A stretch of DNA of 64,000 bases from Corynebacterium spheniscorum (GCF_900113445.1 NZ_FOPJ01000007.1:1-64000), one strand, 5' to 3'. Counted from the stretch's first letter, positions 8,132 to 19,386 are shown. A program made the numbers and translations. The notes: generated by a model not told the origin, from the sequence alone.

Positions 8132-9975
8132 CAGCCCTGCTCACCTCCCTTAAGGCCCAGGGGCTTGGAACCTTCAGCATTATTGTGCGTGCTGGTACGC
8201 GGAGCTTTCTCAGGATGCGGGACAGGCTTCGGGGCTAAGGGACCTTCGGGTCGATCATCAATGGGGGACGGGTGATCGCGGTGAGAAAAATTATCTGCAC
8301 CACCGTTATGGCTTTCTTGGTTTAAGGTTCGTCCCGGGTTTAGGTAGTGATCTCCGAGCACAGCATCACGATAAATGGTTGCGTCTTGGGCTGATTCCGC
8401 AGCGCGGTCGGTCACCGCGGACAGCGGACCAGCTAATACCGTGATGCTTAAAGAAACGGTAACCAACGCCGCGGTGGAGGCCACCATGCCGAAGGGCATA
8501 CTGCCGACATCATCGCGTTCTTGAATATCTACTACATCGGTAACTTCTGCCAGTGGTGCCGGCCGGGCAATAGCTATGCTGCCTTCCGGGGCGTCTTGGC
8601 GGTCCCGCCAGAAGCCTTTCGACCACACCAACACCATGGTGTAGAGGGTGAGCAAACTGGTAGCTACCGCGCCGCCGATAAGCAGCCAGGGTAGGAAGCC
8701 ACCTTCATCGGCGCCGGCTTGGAGCAAAATTATTTTCCCGAGGAATCCCGATAGCGGGGGGATCCCGCCGAGGTTAATGGCTGGGATGAAATACAAGGCG
8801 GCTAGCACCGGAGAGTAGCGGGCCAAGGATCCCAACCGCCGCAGGGAAGAAGTACCCACTTGGCGTTCGATGAGTCCAACTACCAGGAAGAGCGCGGTTT
8901 GCACCAAGATGTGGTGCACGGCGTAGAAGATCGCGCCGGATAGGCCATGGGCACTACCAAGGGCAATGCCGAAAATCATGTAGCCAATATGGCTGACCAG
9001 GGTAAATGACAATAAACGTTTAATGTCGTTCTGCGCCATCGCACCTAAAATGCCCACCAGCATGGTTGCTAGGGCAACCCACATTAAAAGGGTGTCCAAG
9101 GAGCCATCGGTAAAGACCACCGAGCGCATCCGAATAATCGAGTAGACACCGACCTTGGTAAGCAGGCCAGCAAACACTGCCGTCACCAAGGAAGGCGCGG
9201 TGGGGTAGGAGTCCGGTAGCCAGGCATCGAGCGGGAAGACAGCGGCTTTAATACCAAAGGCAATGAGCAACATGCCGAAAATCGCGGCGCGCGTACCGCT
9301 GGGAATTTCGGCCATCCGAAGCCCAATATGTGCCATGTTCACGGTGCCCACGGAGGCATAGACCATACCGATGGCAAAGAGGAATACCAGAGAAGACACC
9401 ATGGAGACCATCACATAGCCAGCGCCAGCACGCACTCGCGCGGCCGATGCCCCCAAGGTCAGCAGCACATAGCTGGCCACTAAGAACACTTCGAAGCCGA
9501 CATAGAGGTTAAAGAGGTCACCAGCTAAGAAGGACATATTCACGCCCATGCTTAAGAGCAGGTAGCTGGGCAGGAAGACCGCGACGGGTTCATCATCCCC
9601 ACCATCGCGAATACCCTGGCTAATGGCGTACCACATCACGCAGAAGAGCACGAGCGCTGAGACCGTCAGCATCACGGTGGACAGCCGGTCAGCCACCAAA
9701 GTAATGCCCACCGGGGCATCCCAACCACCGATTTGGACGGTTTGAATTCCTTCGGCATCCACCAGCCACACCATGGCGATGTTCAGCACAATCAAGCTGA
9801 TGAGGGTGCCAAGCGCAATGATCCTTTGGAGCACCGGAAGTTTCGCGGACATTAACGCCAAGCCCGCTGCCACCGCCGGGAGTACTACCGGCAAGGGGAT
9901 CAGGAAGGGCATCAACGGCATTAAGGTGGCGCGAAGATCGGCGGCTCCGCTAAGGCCAAGAATCTGGGTGATCAT
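8131..9975 (-). CDS. mrpD: Mrp antiporter subunit D (NuoN/L-like)
   Basis: This 614-residue multi-pass membrane protein is related to complex I antiporter-like subunits. It shows the proton-translocation signature (FPLDAWLPDSYPTAPSLVTAVFAGLLTKVG) and the later KRLLSFTLVSHIGYM helix. About 14 membrane helices are followed by a hydrophilic C-terminal tail of roughly 100 residues rich in His/Asp/Pro, longer than in many homologues. It overlaps mrpC by 4 bases. Confidence 0.93.
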   Translation of the reverse strand: MITQILGLSGAADLRATLMPLMPFLIPLPVVLPAVAAGLALMSAKLPVLQRIIALGTLISLIVLNIAMVWLVDAEGIQTVQIGGWDAPVGITLVADRLSTVMLTVSALVLFCVMWYAISQGIRDGGDDEPVAVFLPSYLLLSMGVNMSFLAGDLFNLYVGFEVFLVASYVLLTLGASAARVRAGAGYVMVSMVSSLVFLFAIGMVYASVGTVNMAHIGLRMAEIPSGTRAAIFGMLLIAFGIKAAVFPLDAWLPDSYPTAPSLVTAVFAGLLTKVGVYSIIRMRSVVFTDGSLDTLLMWVALATMLVGILGAMAQNDIKRLLSFTLVSHIGYMIFGIALGSAHGLSGAIFYAVHHILVQTALFLVVGLIERQVGTSSLRRLGSLARYSPVLAALYFIPAINLGGIPPLSGFLGKIILLQAGADEGGFLPWLLIGGAVATSLLTLYTMVLVWSKGFWRDRQDAPEGSIAIARPAPLAEVTDVVDIQERDDVGSMPFGMVASTAALVTVSLSITVLAGPLSAVTDRAAESAQDATIYRDAVLGDHYLNPGRTLNQESHNGGADNFSHRDHPSPIDDRPEGPLAPKPVPHPEKAPRTSTHNNAEGSKPLGLKGGEQG

Positions 9976-10475
9976 GAGCGGCTATCACCATCTTCTTCGC
10001 TTTGGAGCGGCTGCTCGAATGATCGCGGGCCGAAGCTATCGCCCACACTGGTGGCACGCCCAGTTTCTGGATCATTAGAGGCATCGTGGTCAGGTGCCGC
10101 TGAAGCCGTAGGTGGGCGCTTAGCGATTGCGGTGTCTTCGGAGTCATCCTCAATCAAGTCCGCGGTGCGATAACCATATTGGCGGAAAGCCAAGGTCAAA
10201 ATGAAGGCAGTCATTGCCATGGAAATAACAATCGCCGTCAAAATCATGGCTTGGGCTAAGGGATCTGAGATTTGCTCACCATGAAGGACAGAATCGCGGC
10301 CCATAATCGGTGGGGAACCAGCCTTCCCGCCGGCTAGCAAGATAAGCAGGTTGGCACCATTGCCGGCCAGCATTAACCCCAACATCATCTTGGTCATGGC
10401 GCGATCCAAGATGAGGTACACACCGGCACCAATGAGTGCGCCGGCGGCGAGCAACAGACTGAGGTTCGCAATCAT
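9972..10475 (-). CDS. mrpC: Mrp antiporter subunit C (NuoK-like)
   Basis: This 167-residue subunit has three NuoK-like helices in the first 110 residues (LLLAAGALIGAGVYLILDRAM, MLGLMLAGNGANLLILLAGG, AMILTAIVISMAMTAFILTLA). The charged C-terminal extension of about 55 residues (DLIEDDSEDTAIAKRP onward) is extra relative to the NuoK core. It overlaps mrpA by 4 bases (ATGA) and mrpD by 4. Confidence 0.92.
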   Translation of the reverse strand: MIANLSLLLAAGALIGAGVYLILDRAMTKMMLGLMLAGNGANLLILLAGGKAGSPPIMGRDSVLHGEQISDPLAQAMILTAIVISMAMTAFILTLAFRQYGYRTADLIEDDSEDTAIAKRPPTASAAPDHDASNDPETGRATSVGDSFGPRSFEQPLQSEEDGDSRS

Positions 10476-13400
10476 GAAATCTTTCCTCCCTCTGTTGCCT
10501 TGCTAGCCGATGCCCGAGGCTTCTCAGCCTTCCCGGCCCCAGCCTTCTGCTCAGCTTCCGCGGCTTCTTGTTGTTTCCTTAACTCCCGGGCGCGTTTCAT
10601 AGAGCGCGCACGATCACGAGCACGTTGACGGCGTAGTGCCTCATCGGCATCAATCTTGCCGCCCAAAGCATGCAGAATATGCAATGCCACACCCACCACA
10701 ATCAGGTACACACCAGCATCAAAAAGCAGTGCCGAAGGAATATGCACATCCCCAATCACCGGGATGCTCCACTCCCATACCCGCGTGGTTAAAGGCGGGC
10801 GGCCTAAGAACATTGGCCAGATCACCGCAGCGGCGGCAGCTAGTACGCCGGTACCCATCATGCGGGCTGGGTCCACCGGCAAGGTTTCTTCTAATTCTGC
10901 ACGCCCACCAGCTAAATAGCGCAGGGTAATAGCTAGTGCTGCTACTAAACCACCAGCGAAACCACCGCCGGGGGCATTATGGCCACTAAAGAAGAAGTAG
11001 AAGGACACCGCCACCATGGTGGGGAAGAGCAGCCGGGTGGCCACATCCACCATCAGCGATCGACTACGGGCACGCTCACTGGTCACATCAGCGGCCAACC
11101 AACGCCGGCCTTCGGAACGCAAGGTAGGGCGACGGGAACGCCGCGTAAAAGAGCGGCTCCTAAACACCAGGGAAGCCACCCCGGTAGCAGCAATCACCAG
11201 CACCATAATCTCGCCGAAGGTATCCCAGGCTCGTTGGTCCACCAAGAGCACATTCACCGCATTCGCGCCGTGGGAAATATCCTTCGCCAAATCAGGGATG
11301 AACACACTAATCGGGGCGCTGCTGCGCGCATTCATGGCAAAGAGTGCCACCACTACCACGGAGAATCCCACTGCCACCGCTAACCAGGCGCGCATGCGGT
11401 CCACCGAGGCGCTGGGGCGCCAATGCGTTTCCGTAGGTAGTTTGCGCAGCACCAGCATGAACACCACCATCACCATGGTTTCCACCAAGGTTTGGGTTAA
11501 AGCCAAATCCGGGGCGCCTTGGAGCGCAAAAAGCACAGCCAGGGCGTAGCCGGTTACACCCACCACGATGAGTGCTGAGAGGCGATTATTTAGACGGGTG
11601 GCTGCGACCGCCATGACGATGATGATGGCTGCGGCTACTGCTTGCATGGGGGTATCCCAGAGCTGCATCCGCACGGTTGAGCGTGCACCACTAATCAGTG
11701 CGCTCAGTGGCAAAAGCACCACCACGGCGAAGATGATGGCCAAGTTAATACCTAAGGAACCGCGCTGGGTAGAAGCCGTAAGGCGCAGAGAAATCAGGCG
11801 GAAGATTGCTAGCACCTTGTCGTAGGCATGGTCGGCATTGCCGAAAGCGGCGGTCTTGAAGTGTGCCTTGGCCACCACCTCGCGCTGCCAGAACATCAGC
11901 GCACCACCAGCCAAAATCACGCCGGTGAGGACTAGCGGCAACCCAAAACCATGCCAGAGCGCCAAGGGGCTGGGGATATCCGCAGGCGCAGGCAGGTTAT
12001 CAATATGCATATCCAACAGGCGCCCCAAGATGCTAGGGAAAAGCCCGAGCACAATAGTGAACGTAGTGAGCACCAAGGGCGGGAACCAGAGGCGCGTGCG
12101 GATGGGCTGCATCTGGGCAATCGCGCGGCTTTCACACACCCGGCCGCTCTCACCTTCCGCAGCAGCGCAGGGCCCCTCTTGAGCTGCTTTGGTGGCAAAA
12201 GCCCCATAAAGGAAGTGCGCGCTATAGGCCACTGTGAGCACGGAACCTAAGACCAGCCCGGCCAACATGAGTTCGCGCGGCAACCCAATTAATAAGGCCT
12301 CATCCATGACGGTGCTCAGCGCAGTTTCTTTAGCCACGAAACCTAAAAGCGGTGGCACCCCAGCCATGGAGGCAGCGGAAATAATAGCCAACGCCATAAT
12401 GAAGGGCTCTTTGCGCCCCAACCCAGAGATCTCCCGGATATCGCGGGTGCCGGTGGTGTGGTCAATGGCGCCGACCACCATAAAGAGCGCGGCTTTGAAA
12501 AGCGCATGCCCGAAGGTGAGGGCCAACCCAGCCAGCAGCGCGGTGCGCGAACCAATCCCGATGACGGACATAATGAAGCCCAGTTGCGAGACCGTGCCAT
12601 AAGCCAAAATGAGTTTGAGGTCGCGTTGGCGTAGCGCCATCCACCCAGCCATCAACATGGTGAATACCCCCAGCGGGAGTACCACCAAATGCCAGGCGGA
12701 GAGCACATGCACATCTGGGGCAAGGCGGGCTACTAAATAAATGCCGGCTTTGACCATCGCCGCGGAGTGCAAATAGGCCGACACCGGGGTGGGGGCGGCC
12801 ATCGCGCCGGGAAGCCAAAAATGTGCCGGGGCGATCGCGGATTTAGAAAGCGCGCCGGCCAAGATCAATACGAAGGCCACTGCCAGCCGCGGCACAGTTT
12901 CTAGCTCCGGGATAAGTGGGATGGCGGATAGTTCCCAGACCCCGGTTTGGCGGCCCAGCAAAATAATGCCCACCAGCATCGCCAACCCACCCAAGGTGGT
13001 GATCATCAGTGCCTGCCCAGCGGCGCGCCGGGAGGAGGCGCGTTCCCCGTAGTAGCCGACCAGCAAGAAGGAGAGCACACTGGTGATCTCCCAAAAAACG
13101 TACATGAGCAGGAGGTTGTCGGAGACCACTAGCCCGAACATGGCCAGTGAGAAGCCCACCATGTGCATGCCGAAGGTGGCAAGGCGTCTGGGGTTGGAAT
13201 CAAAATAGCCGCGGCAATACAGCAGAATGAGCGCGCCGATGCCCAGAATAATCAGCGAGAATAACCCGGAGAGCGCATCAAGGCGCAAAGTGATATCCAG
13301 GTGCGCAGACGGCATCCACGGATAATGCACTTCTAGGGCCCCGCCACCGGCAAAGGTGTTGGTGGCAAAGAGTTGGCAGATCCATAAGAAGCCGCCGAAG

Positions 13401-13501
13401 GGGATGAGCGCTAAGAAGAGGAAGGCGTTTCTGCCCAGTTGGCGGATCAATAGGGGCGCCACCAGGGTAGCTAGGGTAAGGGCGCCGAGCAGGGTGAGCA
13501 C
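10472..13501 (-). CDS. mrpA: Mrp antiporter subunit A with fused B domain
   Basis: This is the largest Mrp subunit, at 1009 residues. The NuoL-like core has AGALSKSAIAPAHFWLPGAMAAPTPVSAYLHSAAMVKAGIYL and KLILAYGTVSQLGF. An MrpB-type domain follows at about 840-960 (FPTMVAVSFYFFFSGHNAPGGGFAGGLVAALA), so no separate mrpB gene exists. The C-terminal 60 residues are charged (Arg/Ala/Glu coiled-coil-like). It starts with GTG, with AAGGAGGA about a dozen bases upstream. It is first in the operon A-C-D-E-F-G, which supports pH, Na+ and K+ balance. Confidence 0.94.
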   Translation of the reverse strand: MLTLLGALTLATLVAPLLIRQLGRNAFLFLALIPFGGFLWICQLFATNTFAGGGALEVHYPWMPSAHLDITLRLDALSGLFSLIILGIGALILLYCRGYFDSNPRRLATFGMHMVGFSLAMFGLVVSDNLLLMYVFWEITSVLSFLLVGYYGERASSRRAAGQALMITTLGGLAMLVGIILLGRQTGVWELSAIPLIPELETVPRLAVAFVLILAGALSKSAIAPAHFWLPGAMAAPTPVSAYLHSAAMVKAGIYLVARLAPDVHVLSAWHLVVLPLGVFTMLMAGWMALRQRDLKLILAYGTVSQLGFIMSVIGIGSRTALLAGLALTFGHALFKAALFMVVGAIDHTTGTRDIREISGLGRKEPFIMALAIISAASMAGVPPLLGFVAKETALSTVMDEALLIGLPRELMLAGLVLGSVLTVAYSAHFLYGAFATKAAQEGPCAAAEGESGRVCESRAIAQMQPIRTRLWFPPLVLTTFTIVLGLFPSILGRLLDMHIDNLPAPADIPSPLALWHGFGLPLVLTGVILAGGALMFWQREVVAKAHFKTAAFGNADHAYDKVLAIFRLISLRLTASTQRGSLGINLAIIFAVVVLLPLSALISGARSTVRMQLWDTPMQAVAAAIIIVMAVAATRLNNRLSALIVVGVTGYALAVLFALQGAPDLALTQTLVETMVMVVFMLVLRKLPTETHWRPSASVDRMRAWLAVAVGFSVVVVALFAMNARSSAPISVFIPDLAKDISHGANAVNVLLVDQRAWDTFGEIMVLVIAATGVASLVFRSRSFTRRSRRPTLRSEGRRWLAADVTSERARSRSLMVDVATRLLFPTMVAVSFYFFFSGHNAPGGGFAGGLVAALAITLRYLAGGRAELEETLPVDPARMMGTGVLAAAAAVIWPMFLGRPPLTTRVWEWSIPVIGDVHIPSALLFDAGVYLIVVGVALHILHALGGKIDADEALRRQRARDRARSMKRARELRKQQEAAEAEQKAGAGKAEKPRASASKATEGGKIS

Positions 13502-13651
13502 GGGGTCTGGATTCCTCCTTGGGGTGAAGCTAGGCGCGCTAATTACCTTAAGCAGCGCCCGAAGTGCTGCCGAAGGTAATTCTTTTCGTCTTCTTCTGTG
13601 ACCCTTTAGTGTACCCAGCTGAGGATCACCCTGGTGATCCGCAGTGTGGTT

Positions 13652-14185
13652 TTAACGCCACCCGTAGAGCCGTTGGCTCGCCGCGCTCATGGCGTGGGCA
13701 ACGGAATCTTCTGGGGAACCAGCCATCCCCATCGCCCAGCGGGTTTTCCCGCTCATGGTGCAAGCCTTAATGAAGGTGACGGTGGATTCAAAAACTTCGA
13801 CCTGGTGGAAGTTGAGGATCTCCATGGGGCGCCCTGCTTCCGCGAAGATGGCGGTGCAGGCCGCAACCGGGCCGCCGGCCGCAATGTGGCGGTGCGTGGC
13901 GTAGCTGGGGCGGGTTTTGGAGTTGTGGCGGATTTCCGCGGAGTAGATGGTGGAACCAAAAGCCCCGGCATCGGGTTCAACGTTCATGGTGTTGATGGTC
14001 ATGGCCCCTGGGGTGGGCGCGTAGGTGGCCATGAAGAGGTACCAGCCCATGCCGCGGGCTTCTTCCCGCAGGCCGCGGGGCAGGCGGTGGCAGCCGAAGC
14101 GTTCGTAGAAACAATCTTCTGCGATGTGCGGGGTAGTGGCTTGCTCGATGCGGTAGTCGCTTAAGAAGGTGGTGTTGGTGTGCAT
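13652..14185 (-). CDS. Stand-alone LeuA regulatory-domain-like protein
   Basis: This 177-residue protein resembles the C-terminal allosteric/dimerisation domain of 2-isopropylmalate synthase with no catalytic TIM barrel. Shared landmarks are AEIRHNSKT, GGPVAACTAIFAEAGRPMEILNFHQ (LeuA: GPLAAYANALEKLGIDVEI..YNQH) and RWAMGMAGSPEDSVAHAMSAASQRL (LeuA: VWGVGIAGS...SLKAVTSAVNRAL). The ATG at 14185 is preferred because AAAGGAC lies upstream; a GTG at 14263 would add 26 residues but has no ribosome site. It could bind leucine or pair with LeuA. It is a single-gene unit between mrpA and an M20 peptidase. Confidence 0.6.
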   Translation of the reverse strand: MHTNTTFLSDYRIEQATTPHIAEDCFYERFGCHRLPRGLREEARGMGWYLFMATYAPTPGAMTINTMNVEPDAGAFGSTIYSAEIRHNSKTRPSYATHRHIAAGGPVAACTAIFAEAGRPMEILNFHQVEVFESTVTFIKACTMSGKTRWAMGMAGSPEDSVAHAMSAASQRLYGWR

Positions 14186-14714
14186 GATGTGCAGGTGTCC
14201 TTTGCTGCGCGAGAAAAATACTTTCTCAGCTACCAGGGCTTCACCTATTAGTGTCTCGCCCACGCATCTGAATCAAAGGGGGCAAGTGCGAGTTGGTGTG
14301 GTGCTGAGATGACCTGCTCAGTTCTTTTAGCCTGGGGTTAAGGTGCGGCTACGCTCCCTCGCGCGGGGAGCTAGTCACCTTAGCCCGCGTGAGGGTACGT
14401 AGCCTTTGCTACTACCACGAGGTTGAAAAGAAGCTGCATCATGACGCAAATAGTAACTCAGTTCATAACCGCTGCCAAAGTGTGACCCATCTGTACGAGT
14501 GTCTCGGGTGTAGCCACATTTAAAAACCTGCAGCTCATACAGGCTCCCAACATCTCCACGCCCCACCCCCGTAGGGTCAAACTCCCCGCCAAGAAAAGAA
14601 CCAGGCGTACCGAGCCTGCACACTCCAGACACTCGGTCTCGGGGAAAGTCCAAGGCCGGAAAAGAATAAAGCCCATGCTCCGCCAAAGGGAGCATGGGCT
14701 TAAGCGGCCAAGAA
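14186..14714. other. Intergenic region, 529 bp
   Basis: This region holds the promoter of the LeuA-like gene on the left and the M20 terminator on the right (14669-14701). Long overlapping frames on the minus strand here show no family resemblance and run into the terminator, so I treat them as non-coding. Confidence 0.5.
14669..14701 (-). terminator. Rho-independent terminator of the M20 peptidase gene
   Basis: A perfect 13 bp stem (AAGCCCATGCTCC with GGAGCATGGGCTT) encloses a 7-base loop. In the leftward direction it is followed by a T-rich stretch (TTTATTCTTTT). It begins 13 bases after the peptidase stop codon. Confidence 0.9.
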
Positions 14715-16088
14715 TTATTGCTTGAATCCGAGTAAGAAGGCGGCTTCGGCAACCGCAATATCCCGGATTTCTTGGGGATCCACGGACTCATTGGGGGCGT
14801 GGATCACGCAGGTGGGTTCCTCCACGCCATACAGCGCAATCTCGGCTTCGGGGAAGAGTTCCTGCAGCTTGGTGCACAGCGGAATGGAACCACCCGTGCC
14901 CAGCACCGCAGCCTCCTCCTTGCCATAGGCGGCAGCCAGGCAGCTAGAAAGCGCATCAAAAGCTTCGCCGGAAGGATCCGTAGCGAAAGGCTCATTGACG
15001 TCCGTAAGCTCGGCTTTAAGCTTCGCGCCCCAGGGCACATGGGCATGCAGGTGGGCGATGAGCTTTTCTGCGGTATCAGCGGCATTCATGCCTGCCGGAA
15101 CCCGTAGATTCAGCTGCGCAGAGGCAGTATTGGGCACCGCATTCACGGCCTCTTCCACCGGGGTGGAGCTAAACCCAATCACCGTCACCGCAGGGCGCGC
15201 CCACACAAAATCGCTGGGCATGTCATTTTCATCGCCCATCAACTCCACGCCGTCCAGCACCCCCGCATCGCGGCGGAAATCCTCCGGCAGGTAGGGCATG
15301 CCCTCCCAGCGGCGCGAACAATCCACCCCATCAATCACGGTGCGGCCGCGCTCATCACGCAGGGAATCCAGGGTGCGCATCAACGCCGCCACCGCATCCG
15401 GGGCAGCACCACCAAACCCACCAGAGTGCATGGCTGAGCGCAGGGTATCCACGGTGACGCGCACCTGCCCACCGCCGCGCAGCGAGGTGGTCATGGTGGG
15501 CACACCCACCGCGGCATTACCGGAATCGGCAATCAAAATAACATCGGCGCGGAAAAGCTCCGGGTGTTCATCAATGAGATGATCCAGGCCCTCCCCGCCG
15601 CGCTCTTCCGAACCCTCAATCAGCACCTTCAGGTTCAGCTTGGTGCCGCCGAGCTCCTCCACCGCGCGCAGCGCAGCCAGGTGCATCACCAGGTTTCCCT
15701 TGCAATCCGCAGCGCCCCGGGCATACCAGCGGCCATCCTTTTCGGTGAGCGAAAATGGGTCACTATCCCAGGCCTCCCGCGGGCCCGCGGGCACCACATC
15801 ATAGTGGCTATAGAGCATCACCGTCGGCGCATCCGGGTCGCCTGCCTTCGTCCCCAGCAGGGTCTGCGACTTATCCACCGTGGGATAGGCCTTCATCTCA
15901 AACCCGGCGGCCTCAAAATGCTCCTTCACCCACGCGGCTGCCCCATCGAGCTGCTCCGCCAGCTCCGGCACGCTATGCACGGAATTAAAAGAAGTGATCT
16001 CCTTCAACTGCTCAAAGATCTGCTCACGCTGCGCGCCGAGCTCCTCACGCAGCTGCTCGATCCGGTCTTTCTCCACAATTTTCGTCAT
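14715..16088 (-). CDS. M20-family metallopeptidase (dipeptidase)
   Basis: This 457-residue zinc peptidase of the M20/M25/M40 family hydrolyses dipeptides or N-acyl amino acids in the cytosol. Metal and catalytic motifs are visible: SHYDVVPAG (His-x-Asp), ARGAADCKGN (Asp), EGSEERGGEGL (catalytic Glu pair) and a late His in CVIHAPNES. The bacterial dimerisation domain sits in between. The ATG at 16088 (MTKIVEKDRI) is chosen; the open frame extends 34 residues upstream but those look unlike the family. The exact substrate is unknown. Confidence 0.88.
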   Translation of the reverse strand: MTKIVEKDRIEQLREELGAQREQIFEQLKEITSFNSVHSVPELAEQLDGAAAWVKEHFEAAGFEMKAYPTVDKSQTLLGTKAGDPDAPTVMLYSHYDVVPAGPREAWDSDPFSLTEKDGRWYARGAADCKGNLVMHLAALRAVEELGGTKLNLKVLIEGSEERGGEGLDHLIDEHPELFRADVILIADSGNAAVGVPTMTTSLRGGGQVRVTVDTLRSAMHSGGFGGAAPDAVAALMRTLDSLRDERGRTVIDGVDCSRRWEGMPYLPEDFRRDAGVLDGVELMGDENDMPSDFVWARPAVTVIGFSSTPVEEAVNAVPNTASAQLNLRVPAGMNAADTAEKLIAHLHAHVPWGAKLKAELTDVNEPFATDPSGEAFDALSSCLAAAYGKEEAAVLGTGGSIPLCTKLQELFPEAEIALYGVEEPTCVIHAPNESVDPQEIRDIAVAEAAFLLGFKQ

Positions 16089-18114
<2,026 letters not shown>

Positions 18115-18138
18115 GCCCCGTATAAAGCGCTAAGCCTT

Positions 18139-18185
18139 AAGCGCGGGAGTGTACTTCAGATATGAAGCGCACTCCCGCGCTTTTC
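18139..18185 (+). terminator. Terminator of groEL
   Basis: The stem AGCGCGGGAGTG / CACTCCCGCGCT is perfect over 12 pairs, with an 18-base loop region and a following TTTT. It starts about 25 bases after the groEL stop. Confidence 0.85.
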
Positions 18186-18774
18186 TGCGTCTAAGGGGAA
18201 GGGAGAGGCAGCGCCGCTGGAAGGAGGTCTCTGTGTGGCCTCTATATATAGGAATAGGGAGGTACCGCCACGGTGCGTGCCTCGGCGCCTTATACGGCGC
18301 TCTAAGAGCCCTAGAACGCCGCCTAAGGCTGCTGAGAACTTACCTGTAGAACATGTCTTAGGGTTCGACGTGGGTGGAAAAATCCCCCGGGAGCTACACC
18401 CCCGGGCCTTAGTGTGTCGCAGATTACTTTTAAAGATCCGTGCGTTAGATGTGTGCGCCTATGAAATCGCGTCCAAGGAGAAGAATTCTTAGGTGCTGAG
18501 TGATAGCTAGAAGAAGCGCTCCAGCTGCATGAATAGGTGCAAATTACCCCCGGATTAGGGGACTTTGAAAAATCTTTTTTGGGGTGGGCGGCGCTTTATC
18601 GCAGGCCGTTATCAGCACGTTACATAACAACGCGACAAGAAAGCGGAATGAGATTGAGAAAATAGCAACTGAGCTGCGGCGATAGCCCAAAATTCGCTGA
18701 CGTAGAACTTTTTACAGATGTGGCTAACGTGAGGAGCGTGACTAGGGGGAAGGGAAAACTTCCGTGGGCTCTGC

Positions 18775-18802
18775 TTGACGGTGGGAGAATCTATGTCAGA
18801 AT
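18775..18802 (+). promoter_or_regulatory. Likely porH promoter
   Basis: TTGACG at 18775-18780 and CAGAAT at 18797-18802 are spaced by 16 bases and fit a SigA-type promoter. Transcription would begin about 75 bases before porH. The strength suits a highly expressed envelope protein. Confidence 0.55.
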
Positions 18803-18885
18803 GTATGACGTGACGCCCAGAGGGGTGTCAGCTACTGGAAACCTCACCAGCCAACGCTGGTTCCTCTCTAATTAGGAGATTTTTC

Positions 18886-19020
18886 ATGGATATCGCTGCC
18901 ATCCGCGAACTGCTCGGCAACTTCGGCACCTTCGTCAAGAACTTCGCTGAGTTCTTCCCGAACCTCTTTGACGGCATCGATGAGGCTGTTGCCTTCTCTT
19001 CCGTCATCGCTGCTCTTTAA
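18886..19020 (+). CDS. porH: PorH-like channel-forming peptide (44 aa)
   Basis: This is a short gene with a strong ribosome site (TTAGGAG, then ATG). The peptide has no signal sequence. Its alternating charged and hydrophobic residues (MDIAAIRELLGNFGTFVKNF...) would form an amphipathic helix rich in Phe. In corynebacteria PorH and PorA are 40-60 residue outer-membrane pore peptides encoded side by side after groEL2 and carrying mycolic acid esters. Position, size and character match although the sequence itself is very divergent. Which of the two peptides corresponds to PorH is assigned by order (porH before porA). Confidence 0.78.
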   Translation: MDIAAIRELLGNFGTFVKNFAEFFPNLFDGIDEAVAFSSVIAAL

Positions 19021-19102
19021 GTCGTAGCCAACCGGCATCTAGTAGTCTAGTTGCCACCGGCTATGCCTCTACCGGTGTAGCCATAGTAAACATCACATAG
19101 AT

Positions 19103-19125
19103 CTCGAGATTTACGATTTCTCGAG
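19103..19125 (+). repeat. Hairpin between porH and porA
   Basis: CTCGAGA and TCTCGAG pair across 9 bases, just before the porA ribosome site. It has no T-run, so it may adjust the porH to porA expression ratio or shield the RNA. Confidence 0.4.
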
Positions 19126-19145
19126 GCTACTCGAAAGGTACTTAC

Positions 19146-19283
19146 ATGCTCTCCACCGCTGCTTTCCTGCAGGATCTCGCCAACCTCGTTACCAACACCT
19201 TCTTCTACAACTTCGTCGTTTCCCTCAAGGGTCTCGCCGAGGCTGCTGGTAACCTGAACGGCCTGCTCGGTCTGATCAAGTAA
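19146..19283 (+). CDS. porA: PorA-like channel-forming peptide (45 aa)
   Basis: This 45-residue peptide is the same length as the C. glutamicum PorA I recall. It starts with ATG after AAAGG. It has no signal sequence and no cysteine, with a long amphipathic helix (LQDLANLVTNTFFYNFVVSLKGLAEA) and the ending GNLNGLLGLIK. It lies 125 bases after porH, shares its terminator and is followed by ppk2, as in the known porH-porA locus. It probably forms a hetero-oligomeric mycomembrane channel with PorH and is probably O-mycoloylated on a Ser. Confidence 0.78.
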   Translation: MLSTAAFLQDLANLVTNTFFYNFVVSLKGLAEAAGNLNGLLGLIK

Positions 19284-19344
19284 TACAGCTCTGAGCGATA
19301 ATCTTCTTCCATTAGGGAAGAAGATCAACAACTCAAGACTTTAA

Positions 19345-19386
19345 GACCCCTGCCTGCCACATGAATGTGGCAGGCAGGGGTTTTGT
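19345..19386 (+). terminator. Strong terminator after porA
   Basis: A perfect 16 bp stem (CCCCTGCCTGCCACAT with its complement) is followed by TTTTG. It lies about 60 bases after the porA stop and separates porins from ppk2. Confidence 0.92.

Larger units (their letters stand above)
18115..18885. other. Intergenic region, 771 bp, before the porin genes
   Basis: The region begins with the groEL terminator and ends with the porH promoter and leader. Between them it has G/C-rich repeats (CCCCCGGG occurs twice near 18384-18410) and no frame with a recognisable family. The open frame 18235-18492 is Arg-rich and looks accidental. The length is large for this compact genome, so a non-coding RNA is possible but not shown. 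Confidence 0.5.

Noticed and set aside
14375-14791. A 138-codon frame between the LeuA-like gene and the M20 gene
   Set aside because: It overlaps the M20 stop and the terminator hairpin and shows no conserved pattern.
18355-18375. GGGTTCGAC resembling a tRNA T-arm
   Set aside because: No acceptor, D or anticodon arm can be folded around it.
18235-18492. An 85-codon frame in the groEL-porH gap
   Set aside because: It is Arg/Pro-rich, has no good ribosome site and no family resemblance; it is better seen as non-coding.
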